A DNA stretch of 12,940 nt from Methanomassiliicoccales archaeon (GCA_900767505.1 CAAFZG010000037.1:1-12940), one strand, 5' to 3'. Positions 1 through 6,987 are shown, counted from the stretch's first letter. Translations and numbers: made by a program. The notes: generated by a model not told the origin, from the letters alone.

Positions 1-20
1 ACACGACGCTCTTCCGATCT
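1..20 (+). other. Illumina TruSeq adapter remnant (not genomic)
   Basis: The first 20 bases, ACACGACGCTCTTCCGATCT, are identical to the 3' end of the Illumina TruSeq read-1 sequencing adapter. Coding-looking sequence begins immediately afterwards. This is untrimmed adapter at a contig end, and bases 1-20 should be masked before any protein is predicted across them. Confidence 0.97.
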
Positions 21-72
21 GGAGAAGCTGAACGGCATATTCACCGTCAAGGAACTCACAGAGCTCAACTGA
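21..72 (+). CDS. C-terminal tail of an unknown protein (5' truncated)
   Basis: An open frame runs out of the adapter and stops at TGA 70-72. The genomic part ends in EKLNGIFTVKELTELN, 16 residues. The frame stays open through the adapter by chance, so nothing before base 21 should be translated. The stop lies one base before the ATG of the CdhD-like gene, which suggests the two are co-transcribed. The tail is too short to assign to a family. By position it could be another member of the corrinoid/ACDS-related set, but that is only inference. Confidence 0.6.
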
Positions 73-73
73 C

Positions 74-886
74 ATGAGGCTTCCGAAAACTTCACGCGGG
101 CGCTGCACCCAACTCGGCGAACTCATCCTCGGAAAGGGGGATTACGTGGCCGGAGGCTCGTGGAGCCTCCCGTTCCTCGACCTGGACGATGCCCGCCGCA
201 GGAGGCCCCTGATATTCGGAGAGATGTCCGACAGACCGGAATCCTATCCGGATCTGCTGAGGGAGATGTTCTCCGGAAGGCAAAACGATCCCGAAGAGTG
301 GTCGGTCATGTGGAAGGAGATCGGCGCCGACGGGATATGGATCGACCTCAATGACGGGGACACGTCGCTTGTGGAGAGGATAGTCTCCAGAACGAGACTC
401 CCGGTGGCCGTGACATCCGATCCCGAGACCCTTTTCGAACTCTCGGGCATCCGCGATTCCACGATGATCCTCATCGGACGCGACGGCACATATGACGGAG
501 ATGCGGGAGACCATGCCGTGTGCATCGTCGGAGATAATGCGGATTCCCTGTCATCGGGTGCCGAGAACATCGAATCATCCGGCTGCGAGAGGATCATCCT
601 CGGCCTCGGGGGATTCGACGTCGGATCCGGACTGGAGGATTCCATAAAGCGTGCCGAGGAGGTTCGCTCAAGGGCCCTGTCGGGAGAGCACGGTCTGAGA
701 CATCCCACGATAGCGAGCACCGTGAGGTGCTGGGAACGCGGATTCCGCAACGCACGCGAGGCATCCATGTGGGAGGCGGAGGCCGCACTGTCCGCGATGC
801 TCTCCGGAACGGACATAATTATCATGAGGGGGCCCGGCGCGGCCGATATGGCACGCGTGTACGGCGAGGAGCTGGCGGACCTGTGA
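74..886 (+). CDS. Shortened CdhD-like (ACDS delta / corrinoid Fe-S protein small subunit-like) barrel protein
   Basis: The 270-residue protein resembles the TIM-barrel part of CdhD, the delta subunit of acetyl-CoA decarbonylase/synthase, which with CdhE forms the corrinoid protein handling methyl groups. Matching segments are the GG-x4-LPF strand (27-34), the following 'RPLIFGEMSD' strand (44-53), the DPEEW...GADGIWIDL helix-strand (72-92), and the C-terminal GSGLEDSIKRAEEVRSRAL...PTIASTVRCW region (185-220) with a final helix and SGTDIIIM strand (244-251). From memory, usual CdhD is about 400 residues or more; about 100 N-terminal residues are absent, and the conserved AWGAREAW-like segment is altered to ERGFRNAREASMW. 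The start is ATG at 74, one base after the preceding stop. It is followed by a CdhE-like gene after 10 bp. Family assignment is by remembered motifs; substrate and partners are unknown. Confidence 0.72.
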   Translation: MRLPKTSRGRCTQLGELILGKGDYVAGGSWSLPFLDLDDARRRRPLIFGEMSDRPESYPDLLREMFSGRQNDPEEWSVMWKEIGADGIWIDLNDGDTSLVERIVSRTRLPVAVTSDPETLFELSGIRDSTMILIGRDGTYDGDAGDHAVCIVGDNADSLSSGAENIESSGCERIILGLGGFDVGSGLEDSIKRAEEVRSRALSGEHGLRHPTIASTVRCWERGFRNAREASMWEAEAALSAMLSGTDIIIMRGPGAADMARVYGEELADL

Positions 887-896
887 GGTGTGAACA

Positions 897-1601
897 ATGA
901 ACGGACGATTCTTCGCATTGAGCGTATCGGATGCACTTCCGGCGAACATGATCTTCGAACGCATCTCCGCGCTCAACGACCTGCGCTCGTCATGTCCTCA
1001 TCTGGATCGCATCTGTGTGAGGAACGATTCCTTCGACCCGGAGATGTTCGCGGCTGCAGTGTCCATGGCTTCCGCGGCCGGATTCGGGATAGTTTCGGAA
1101 TCATCGGACCCCATATGTCTGAGGGCCGTTTCCCAGATCTGCCCCGATGCCATCCTCTGCCCGGCTGATGCATCCATCCTATCGGAGGCATCCATGCTGT
1201 CCTCGATATTCGGGAACCCTCTGGCCGTGCCCGGTATCGATGTCCAGGATCTTATGGACAATGCCGAATCCGCGACATCCGCGGGGGTTTCCGACATCGT
1301 ACTGAATCCTGCGATCAGGAACATGAAATCCTGTCTGGAGACCAACACCGACCTGAGCAGGCTCGCCTCGGAACATGACATCCCGCTTGCGAAGAATCCC
1401 GTCATGACACGTTCGTGGTCGGGGGAGTATGCGATGTCGATCGCGTCCGTGTCCATCCTCAGACACGGAAGCATCATTGTGCTCGACGACCTCGATTCGG
1501 AAGGCTGCAGGATCCTGGATGCTTTGATGAATTCCTGTGCCTGCGGAACACTTTCGGACGAAAACCGATATAGACTTTCAATGCCTGATTCCTCCAGATG
1601 A
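897..1601 (+). CDS. Truncated CdhE-like (ACDS gamma / corrinoid Fe-S protein large subunit-like) barrel protein
   Basis: This 234-residue protein resembles the central TIM barrel of CdhE, the corrinoid/iron-sulfur subunit of ACDS. Diagnostic stretches are PGIDVQDLMDNAESA (112-126), AGVSDIVLNPAIRN (129-142), and the C-terminal PVMTRSWSGEYAMSIAS...GSIIVLDDLD (168-200), which correspond to the barrel strand and 'A...RYASIVVL' helix-strand of CdhE. Normal CdhE is roughly twice as long: the N-terminal Cys-rich [4Fe-4S] domain and the C-terminal cobalamin-binding domain are both absent here. The start ATG 897 is fixed by an excellent ribosome site, GAGGTG at 885-890, that overlaps the previous stop and has 6-nt spacing. 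It overlaps the next gene by 4 bp (ATGA). Whether it still contacts a corrinoid or methyl-pterin cannot be told from sequence. Confidence 0.7.
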   Translation: MNGRFFALSVSDALPANMIFERISALNDLRSSCPHLDRICVRNDSFDPEMFAAAVSMASAAGFGIVSESSDPICLRAVSQICPDAILCPADASILSEASMLSSIFGNPLAVPGIDVQDLMDNAESATSAGVSDIVLNPAIRNMKSCLETNTDLSRLASEHDIPLAKNPVMTRSWSGEYAMSIASVSILRHGSIIVLDDLDSEGCRILDALMNSCACGTLSDENRYRLSMPDSSR

Positions 1602-2176
1602 CCATATCCGGATTCCATAGGATCGACACGACCTCCATCCCGGGACTTTATCTGGCCTGTGTGGAACTGTCCGCGAGGGAGGGAGATGGCCTCTATATCA
1701 ATGGCATCGCGAACACCGTACGCGACGACAGAGATTCATTGGATGCACTCATGTTCACGGGATGTGACGGAGAGGATGTCATGTCCGTCCCGAATGTGCA
1801 CACAATCATCAAAGAGATCAAACCGAAGCATATGCGCACAGTCCTGTCCACTTCGGGCCGCTTCCCCGACCCTCTGGACGACATCCTCGGTGCGGGATAT
1901 GCGGATACTGTTCTGATACATCTCGACAGCCTGCCGGACCATGCGCAGACGAGGACGATGGAGATCGTCAGGAACAACGGTTGCACATTGTACGTCACAG
2001 TGACCGTCGGACCGGGCCGCATCAGACCGGAAGATGCGAAGGAACTCTCCGAGAAGATCTCCGGAGCGCAGGCGATATTCCTCAGGCATTCCGGAGACAA
2101 GCGTTACAAGACAAGTGAGCTGACCTCGATGGCGGGGATGCTGAAGCACTGCGCCAAAGAGGTCAGGATGTGCTGA
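1598..2176 (+). CDS. NrdG/PflA-type radical SAM-like protein lacking the iron-sulfur cluster motif
   Basis: The 192-residue protein follows the layout of small radical SAM activases. It opens with 'FHRIDTTSIPGLYLACVEL' (6-24), like the start of anaerobic ribonucleotide reductase or pyruvate formate-lyase activating enzymes. It continues with LMFTGCDGED (51-60) where those have FTGGEP, then RTVLSTSGRFPDPLDDIL (80-97) like the 'TNG..P..L' strand, and DTVLIHLD (103-110) like the 'VDYVMIDLK' strand. The cluster-binding CxxxCxxC that should follow residue 21 is missing: only isolated C21, C56, C129, C185 and C192 exist. A normal SAM-cleaving [4Fe-4S] site is therefore not expected. The start overlaps the preceding stop (ATGA), implying translational coupling with the CdhE-like gene. 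It could be a structural or regulatory remnant of the fold, or an unrelated TIM-barrel protein with chance similarity. Confidence 0.6.
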   Translation: MTISGFHRIDTTSIPGLYLACVELSAREGDGLYINGIANTVRDDRDSLDALMFTGCDGEDVMSVPNVHTIIKEIKPKHMRTVLSTSGRFPDPLDDILGAGYADTVLIHLDSLPDHAQTRTMEIVRNNGCTLYVTVTVGPGRIRPEDAKELSEKISGAQAIFLRHSGDKRYKTSELTSMAGMLKHCAKEVRMC

Positions 2177-3565
2177 TCACTTGGTGAAATCAGCGAGTTT
2201 GAGGTTTGCGACGGGCTTCAGCGACCTGCTGCTCTCGTTGATGTAGACCTGCGGGACATCCACCTCGGCCTTGAAGCGGTCGATGACCTTGGGGTCCTTG
2301 GTGAAGAGTCCTGCGGACAGCCCGCACTCGGTGTCCTCGAGTTCCTCGAAGGCGGCATCGATGGAATCGACCACCTTTATCCCCAGTATGGGAAGCCCGG
2401 AATCCATGTAGTTCAGATCGTTATCCTCTTCGAGACCGGACATCACGACAGGTGCGACATAGGCGCCCTGGGGCACGTTCGTCGGCACGGGGGCACGGGA
2501 GATCACGTACGCCATGTTGTCGAGCGTGAGGCTCTGGAAGCGCTTCGCGGCGGCATCGCTTATGAGCGGTCCGGAGAAGGACGTGTCGTCGACGGGATCT
2601 CCGATGCGGAGGTCCTTCATCAGCTCGATCATAGCATCCATCAGACGCTTCTGGTCGTCCGAGGTGACTATGACCTTGGAACAAGAGTAGAGGCGCTGAC
2701 CTCCGTATGCGAATGCCGATTCGATGATGCTGCGGGCGGCCGCCTTCATGTCGGAAGGACGGTAGACAACTGCGGGATTCATCCCTTTGATCTCGTTGAT
2801 GAACTTTAGTTCGTCGTCGACCTGCAGGAACATGAGATCCTCCAGCCTCTCGCCGGAACCGGTCGCGGCTATCCCCACGACCCTCATATCGTTGGCGAGG
2901 TCCTCGGTGGACTGCTCGTTCCTGTCGACTATCAGGGAGAGGACGCCTCCGGGGAGCCCGTAGCGCTCCATTGTCTCGTAGAATGTGTAGATAGGCAGGG
3001 GACATGTGTTCGAAGGGTTCATGACGACTGTGTTCCCGGCGATCATCGCACCCACGGCGTAGGCGATCGGAGATGCCATAGGGGAGTTGTGCGCGGACAG
3101 GACTGCCCACACGCCCATCGGCTTTCCGTTGAATCCTTCCGCCTCGGAGATGATCCTCTCGAGAGCGGATATGAGGGCGTCGACCTCTGCGACGGCATCT
3201 TGTCTGACCATTCCGGAGGAGACGGTGACCATCGCCGCATAGTACATGCGCCTGGCCTTGAGGAGCGTCAGGAATTTGGAGAAGTATCCCACACGCTCGG
3301 CGACCGGGACCTGGGACCACTCGCCGAATGCCTTCAGTGAGGCTGTGACGGCCTCGACCATTATGCCCCCCTCGGGCTCCTGGAACCTGCCGTAGCAGAT
3401 GGTCTCGTCGATAGGGCTGTGGAGGATGAACTCGTTGCCCGAAGCGACCTTCAGCCCGCCGTAGTAGGACGGAAAGTCCTTCTTCTCCGCGGACAGGATG
3501 AGGTCTATCTCCTTCTCGAATTCCCTTCCCTCGTCAGTGGTCTGCAAATCTGGATACTCGGCCAT
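2177..3565 (-). CDS. Aldehyde dehydrogenase-fold protein (P5C dehydrogenase-like) without the catalytic cysteine
   Basis: This is a 462-residue member of the aldehyde dehydrogenase superfamily, closest by eye to 1-pyrroline-5-carboxylate/succinate-semialdehyde types. The fold is complete: AHNSPMASPIAYAVGAMIAGNTVV (158-181) with the oxyanion Asn160, NPSNTCPLP (183-191), ATGSGE (234-239), NEIKGMNPAVV (257-267) retaining Glu258, SAFAYGGQRLYSCSKVIVT (283-301), and GLSAGLFTKD (415-424) near the C-terminus. The nucleophile position in 'GQKC' is Leu292 (codon CTC), with a Cys three residues later. The usual KPS lysine is Asn183 and the E-x-F-G motif is replaced around 388-392. Ordinary NAD(P)-dependent oxidation is doubtful. 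ATG 3565 is chosen because a TATA-like element lies about 25 bp upstream and the frame further upstream runs antisense through other genes. The N-terminus fits the family. Confidence 0.85.
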   Translation of the reverse strand: MAEYPDLQTTDEGREFEKEIDLILSAEKKDFPSYYGGLKVASGNEFILHSPIDETICYGRFQEPEGGIMVEAVTASLKAFGEWSQVPVAERVGYFSKFLTLLKARRMYYAAMVTVSSGMVRQDAVAEVDALISALERIISEAEGFNGKPMGVWAVLSAHNSPMASPIAYAVGAMIAGNTVVMNPSNTCPLPIYTFYETMERYGLPGGVLSLIVDRNEQSTEDLANDMRVVGIAATGSGERLEDLMFLQVDDELKFINEIKGMNPAVVYRPSDMKAAARSIIESAFAYGGQRLYSCSKVIVTSDDQKRLMDAMIELMKDLRIGDPVDDTSFSGPLISDAAAKRFQSLTLDNMAYVISRAPVPTNVPQGAYVAPVVMSGLEEDNDLNYMDSGLPILGIKVVDSIDAAFEELEDTECGLSAGLFTKDPKVIDRFKAEVDVPQVYINESSRSLKPVANLKLADFTK

Positions 3566-3585
3566 ATGCCTGCGTATCTTGGTAC

Positions 3586-3595
3586 AGATATTGAA
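3586..3595 (-). promoter_or_regulatory. Possible TATA box of the ALDH-like gene
   Basis: On the minus strand TTCAATATCT is centred about 25 bp before the ATG at 3565. No Shine-Dalgarno sequence precedes that ATG, which fits a leaderless transcript. The match to a TATA consensus is moderate. Confidence 0.4.
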
Positions 3596-3609
3596 TGTTG
3601 CCGATGGCG

Positions 3610-3999
3610 TCAGAATGTTGGGACTATGGTGATCTTCTGCCTGTCGCCCGCACCGTCCAGTCCGGAGCAGTCGCCGATCATCTTCCCGATCTTCACCACG
3701 GGGTACGGGGCCACAGGATTCCCGTCCTCCCCGCTGAGCATGGTCGGGCCGTAGAATATGCAGAACGCGCCGGGCCCGGGCCAGTAGGCGATGTCCCCCG
3801 TTTCCAGAGATGTCGTACGCCCCTCCTTGGGGACGATGGCCTCCAGAGGAAGCTCGCCGTAGATCATCCCGGACATCATGTTGATCTCCAGGGAAATGGG
3901 TTTGGAAAGCCAGATGGCGTTCGAGATGTCGGAATCGTCGAGCTCTCCGGAGAACACTCCGTTCCTCGTCCTTATCTCGATCCTGCTCACGGACACCAC
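3610..3999 (-). CDS. Cyclophilin-like fold protein (DUF369/TM1367 type)
   Basis: A small beta-barrel protein of about 126-129 residues. The conserved core is visible: AIWLSKPISLEINMMSGMIYGELP in the first half, then GDIAYWPGPGAFCIFYGP and a Pro-rich PVAPYPVVKIGKMIGD strand, the signature of the short prokaryotic cyclophilin-like family (PF04126). These proteins have the cyclophilin fold, but proline isomerase activity is not established for them. The first in-frame GTG is at 3999. A second GTG at 3990 has a better ribosome site (GGTGGTG just upstream) and may be the true start, giving 126 residues. The gene begins 15 bp after the ilvC stop on the same strand, so it is probably co-transcribed with ilvC. 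The reason for this pairing is unknown. Confidence 0.85.
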   Translation of the reverse strand: MVSVSRIEIRTRNGVFSGELDDSDISNAIWLSKPISLEINMMSGMIYGELPLEAIVPKEGRTTSLETGDIAYWPGPGAFCIFYGPTMLSGEDGNPVAPYPVVKIGKMIGDCSGLDGAGDRQKITIVPTF

Positions 4000-4014
4000 C
4001 CGGCCGGTGGAAGA

Positions 4015-5001
4015 TCAGTTCTTCCTCTCGAAGAGCTGGCGGATCTCCTTTCCAGTGATCTCCAGCTGGAGCTTCTTCTCGTCCTCTTCCATCTTCTTGA
4101 GGTTGACGAGTCCTGCGGCCCACTCGGCCCTCCACTCATCCTTGAACTTGCCGTTCTCGATCTCGTCGAGGGTGGATTTCATTCCGGCCTCGGACTCGGC
4201 TGTGATGACCCTGTCCCTCCTGGTCATTCCTCCGTACTCGGCGGTGTTGGAGACGACATTCCACATGAGCTCGAATCCGCCCTTGATGATGAGGTCGTCG
4301 ATGAGCTTGGTCTCGTGGAGGACCTCGAAGTATGCCATCTCGGGGGGGTAGCCTGCATCGGTCAGGGTCTTGAATCCGGCCCTGATGAGCGCTGTGAGTC
4401 CTCCGCAGAGGACGGCCTGCTCGCCGAAGAGGTCTGTGTAGGTCTCGTTGTCGAATGTGGTCTCGAAGACACCTGCGCGGGTGGATCCGAGTCCCTTGGC
4501 GAGTGCGAGGGCGATGCTCTTCGCGTTGCCTGTAGCATCCTGGTGGACGCAGATGAGTGCCGGAACTCCGAATCCCTCTGTGAAGACGACCCTCTCCATG
4601 TCTCCAGGGGCCTTGGGGGCCATCATGATGACGTCAACGTCTGCGGGAGGCGTGATGAGCTTGTATGTGATGGCGAATCCGTGGGCGAACTCCAGAGCGG
4701 CGCCCTTCTTGAGGTTGGGCTCGACGTACTGCTTGTAGATGTCGGGCTGGACCTCGTCGGGGAGGAGCATGAGAACGACATCGGCGTCCTTGACTGCGTC
4801 GGCGAACTCAGCGACCTTGAGGCCGTCCTCTTTGACCTTGTTCCAGGATTTTCCGTCCTTCCTGACTCCGACGGTGACATCGATTCCGGAATCGTGGAAA
4901 CAGAGGGCCTGGGCCCTTCCCTGTGCCCCGTAACCGAGGACTGCAACTTTCTTGCCTGCGAGGACGTTGAGGTCCGCATCGTGCTCATGGTATAGCTTCA
5001 T
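4015..5001 (-). CDS. ilvC: Ketol-acid reductoisomerase (class I)
   Basis: IlvC converts acetolactate or acetohydroxybutyrate to the dihydroxy acids of valine, isoleucine and leucine synthesis, using Mg2+ and NAD(P)H. The 328-residue length is typical of class I. The Rossmann motif GYGAQGRAQA is at 23-32. VRKDGKSW (46-53) is the cofactor-selecting loop. ALEFAHGF carries catalytic His107, and MMAPKAPGD (126-134) carries Lys130. The all-helical domain has the metal ligands in TDLFGEQAVLCGG (Asp190, Glu194) and FEVLHE (Glu226, Glu230), followed by SNTAEYG (251-257). An upstream in-frame GTG at 5010 exists, but ATG 5001 is preferred because GGTG ends six bases before it. No other ilv gene is in the window. 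The cyclophilin-like gene follows in the same direction. Confidence 0.96.
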   Translation of the reverse strand: MKLYHEHDADLNVLAGKKVAVLGYGAQGRAQALCFHDSGIDVTVGVRKDGKSWNKVKEDGLKVAEFADAVKDADVVLMLLPDEVQPDIYKQYVEPNLKKGAALEFAHGFAITYKLITPPADVDVIMMAPKAPGDMERVVFTEGFGVPALICVHQDATGNAKSIALALAKGLGSTRAGVFETTFDNETYTDLFGEQAVLCGGLTALIRAGFKTLTDAGYPPEMAYFEVLHETKLIDDLIIKGGFELMWNVVSNTAEYGGMTRRDRVITAESEAGMKSTLDEIENGKFKDEWRAEWAAGLVNLKKMEEDEKKLQLEITGKEIRQLFERKN

Positions 5002-5037
5002 GTCTAGCACCTATGATTCGCGTTACCAACACATTCC

Positions 5038-5046
5038 ATTTATAGG
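5038..5046 (-). promoter_or_regulatory. TATA box of ilvC
   Basis: On the minus strand CCTATAAAT lies about 41 bp upstream of the ilvC ATG. It predicts a short leader of roughly 13 nt that still contains the GGTG ribosome site. Confidence 0.6.
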
Positions 5047-5054
5047 TTATTCCG

Positions 5055-5066
5055 CACGCGCGCGTG
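5055..5066. promoter_or_regulatory. Perfect 12-bp palindrome upstream of the ilvC TATA box
   Basis: CACGCGCGCGTG is a perfect alternating purine-pyrimidine palindrome. It sits 9 bp upstream of the ilvC TATA element, inside the 203-bp divergent region between ilvC and the transporter gene. It could be a regulator site for ilvC; no regulator can be named. Confidence 0.35.
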
Positions 5067-5173
5067 TATTGCGTCGCAACGGCGGTGGAGAAACGGCGTT
5101 AAAGATGACGACGGTGGAGAATACATACTGCCACGATAGGGTTCAACGGAAAAACCGAAATTCATGATGTTCC

Positions 5174-5181
5174 TTTTTAAA
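5174..5181 (+). promoter_or_regulatory. TATA box of the NSS transporter; leaderless start predicted
   Basis: TTTTTAAA is centred 27 bp upstream of ATG 5205, which puts transcription start at or next to the A of the start codon. The bases directly before the ATG are pyrimidine-rich and hold no Shine-Dalgarno sequence, in agreement with a leaderless mRNA. Confidence 0.65.
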
Positions 5182-5204
5182 CCATAACAAACCTTACAGT
5201 CCCC

Positions 5205-6581
5205 ATGGAGACTACTGAATCGCGCGGCAACTTCACCGGCAGAATCGGTTTCATCATGGCGGCCGCGGGTTCGGCCGTCGGTCTGGGGAACATTTGGAGG
5301 TTTCCCTACCTTGCTGATAAATACGGAGGCGGTGCGTTCCTCGTGACGTACCTGATCCTGTCACTCGTCGTCGGACTGATCCTCATGATCACCGAGCTTG
5401 CGGTGGGACGCTACACTGGAAAATCCTGCATCGATGCTTTCCAGGACCTCTGTGCCAAATACAAGGTTGTCGGATGGCTCGGACTTATAATCCCAATGAT
5501 AATCGTCCCATACTACTGTGTTATCGGTGGATGGGTGACCAAATACTTCGTCGAATACGCTATCGGAAGCGGCTCCGTTGTCGGAGGCGACTCGTTCTTC
5601 GGGGACTTCGTCTCCAGCGGAATGGCCGGGGTGTTCGACAGCCCAGTCCTATGGTTCCTAATCTTCGTGGCGATGACCATGGCGGTCGTCGTGTTCGGAG
5701 TCGAGAAGGGAGTCGAGAGGGTCAGCAAGATCCTCATGCCCGCACTTCTGATACTTCTTGTCGGAATCTGCGTCTACACCATGACTCTCGACGGAATCGG
5801 AGAAGGACTCAGGCACTACCTCATCCCGCAGATGTCGGACTTCTCCATGGAGACCGTCCTCGGAGCGATGGGACAGATGTTCTACTCGCTCTCCCTTGCT
5901 ATGGGTATCATGATCACCTATGGTTCGTACATGAAGAAGGATGTTCACATCCCGAGTTCCGCACGTGTCATCTGCATCATGGATATGATCGTCGCATTCC
6001 TTGCAGGACTCGTCATCATCCCCGCAACGATGGTGTTCGGCTCCGGAACCGGAAGCGGCGGAGTCGGACTCATGTTCGGAACCATGCCCAAGGTGTTCGA
6101 TGTCATGCCGGCCGGACACGCCATCGCGGCCGCATTCTTCCTGTTGGTCATCTTCGCGGCGGTCACATCCGCCATATCGCTGTCCGAGACCGTCGTGTCC
6201 GTGTTCAAGGATAAGTTCAAGATGACCCGCATGAAGGCAAGTATCCTGTGTACCGTGCTCATCGTAGGACTCGGTATGCTGTCCTGTCTCGGATTCGGAC
6301 CACTGTCCGACATCACGCCGATGGGCAAGGATATCCTGACATTCTTCGATGAGATCTCGAACAACATCCTGATGCCCATATTCGCCCTGCTGATCTGCAT
6401 CTTTGTTGGTCACATCATCAACACCAAGAAGGTCACGGACGAAATCGGATTCAACGAGAGCAAATACGGCCTCTGCTATGCAGACATCTACACCTTCATG
6501 GTCAAGTGGATCTGCCCGATCTTCGTGCTCGTCGTGTTCGTTCTCGGATTCATGGGAATGTTCTTCGGCTACAAGATCTGA
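5205..6581 (+). CDS. Sodium:amino acid symporter, NSS (SNF) family
   Basis: A 458-residue integral membrane protein of the neurotransmitter:sodium symporter family (LeuT/MhsT/Tyt1 type), which imports amino acids or related amines with Na+. The family signature is intact in TM1: AAAGSAVGLGNIWRFPYLADKYGGGAF (19-45), the unwound helix and gate that bind Na+ and substrate. About eleven hydrophobic segments can be counted, the usual number for prokaryotic members, with the MTELAVGR-like end of TM2 at 62-69 and an unwound TM6 around GQMFYSLSLAMGIMITYGSY. Substrate cannot be read from sequence. The start is ATG 5205, supported by the TATA spacing and by normal N-terminal distance to TM1. The gene is divergent from ilvC and has its own terminator, so it is probably monocistronic. 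Confidence 0.95.
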   Translation: METTESRGNFTGRIGFIMAAAGSAVGLGNIWRFPYLADKYGGGAFLVTYLILSLVVGLILMITELAVGRYTGKSCIDAFQDLCAKYKVVGWLGLIIPMIIVPYYCVIGGWVTKYFVEYAIGSGSVVGGDSFFGDFVSSGMAGVFDSPVLWFLIFVAMTMAVVVFGVEKGVERVSKILMPALLILLVGICVYTMTLDGIGEGLRHYLIPQMSDFSMETVLGAMGQMFYSLSLAMGIMITYGSYMKKDVHIPSSARVICIMDMIVAFLAGLVIIPATMVFGSGTGSGGVGLMFGTMPKVFDVMPAGHAIAAAFFLLVIFAAVTSAISLSETVVSVFKDKFKMTRMKASILCTVLIVGLGMLSCLGFGPLSDITPMGKDILTFFDEISNNILMPIFALLICIFVGHIINTKKVTDEIGFNESKYGLCYADIYTFMVKWICPIFVLVVFVLGFMGMFFGYKI

Positions 6582-6590
6582 GTATCAAAC

Positions 6591-6630
6591 TCTGTCTGGC
6601 CTCTGGCCAGACAGACCCTTTTCTTCTTTC
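6591..6630 (+). terminator. Hairpin plus T-rich terminator after the NSS gene
   Basis: A perfect 11-bp stem (TCTGTCTGGCC at 6591-6601, GGCCAGACAGA at 6605-6615) with loop TCT is followed by the T-rich run CCCTTTTCTTCTTTC. It begins 10 bp after the transporter stop codon. Confidence 0.85.
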
Positions 6631-6987
6631 ACCTCTTCTTCGGGTTTGACACACCCTGCGATTCCGATGGTGTATCGTCACAATCCGCAGTTTATCTCAA
6701 GCGACTGCGCCTCCGGGACCGATTCGAAACAGATGAAAATGCTGTCCAATGGAGGCAGTCGAATATTGCGATGTTTGGGATCGGAACAGACCGGAGGCAT
6801 CGTAGCCTTCGGAACAGTACGGACCGCAAAGAACACAACTCAGAACAGATGAATCCGTTTGAGCTCCATCGAAATCATGGAAACACAGGCAGTCCGCAGA
6901 TTGTATTTCCAAGTTGTGCAGACCGCCGGGCCCGTGCCCCGCATCGGAACGGATGTTCCGGATACGGATGCCTGCACAGGCCCGGAT
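6631..6987. other. Intergenic stretch without a convincing gene
   Basis: About 357 bp lie between the NSS terminator and the MFS terminator. Short open frames exist on both strands but have no ribosome site or TATA at their starts, and the longer ones simply run out of antisense frames of the neighbours. A 6-bp inverted repeat (CGGAAC-GGAT-GTTCCG, 6945-6960) is the only local structure noticed. The sequence could be decayed coding DNA. Confidence 0.5.

Noticed and set aside
3566..4135. N-terminal extension of the ALDH frame up to 4135
   Set aside because: The extension overlaps the cyclophilin-like gene and the end of ilvC in another frame, is Arg-rich and unlike any ALDH N-terminus. ATG 3565 gives a normal protein start.
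3595..4995. Long open frame (466 codons) on the plus strand opposite the ALDH/cyclophilin/ilvC region
   Set aside because: It is antisense to ilvC and the cyclophilin-like gene, both of which have clear family motifs; the GC-rich codon pattern opens the opposite frames. Its product is low-complexity and acidic with no recognisable domain.
6697..6852. Short plus-strand frame (about 39 codons from the ATG near 6734) in the NSS-MFS intergenic region
   Set aside because: No ribosome site or suitably placed TATA box, no recognisable protein features; retained only as part of the uncharacterised intergenic stretch.
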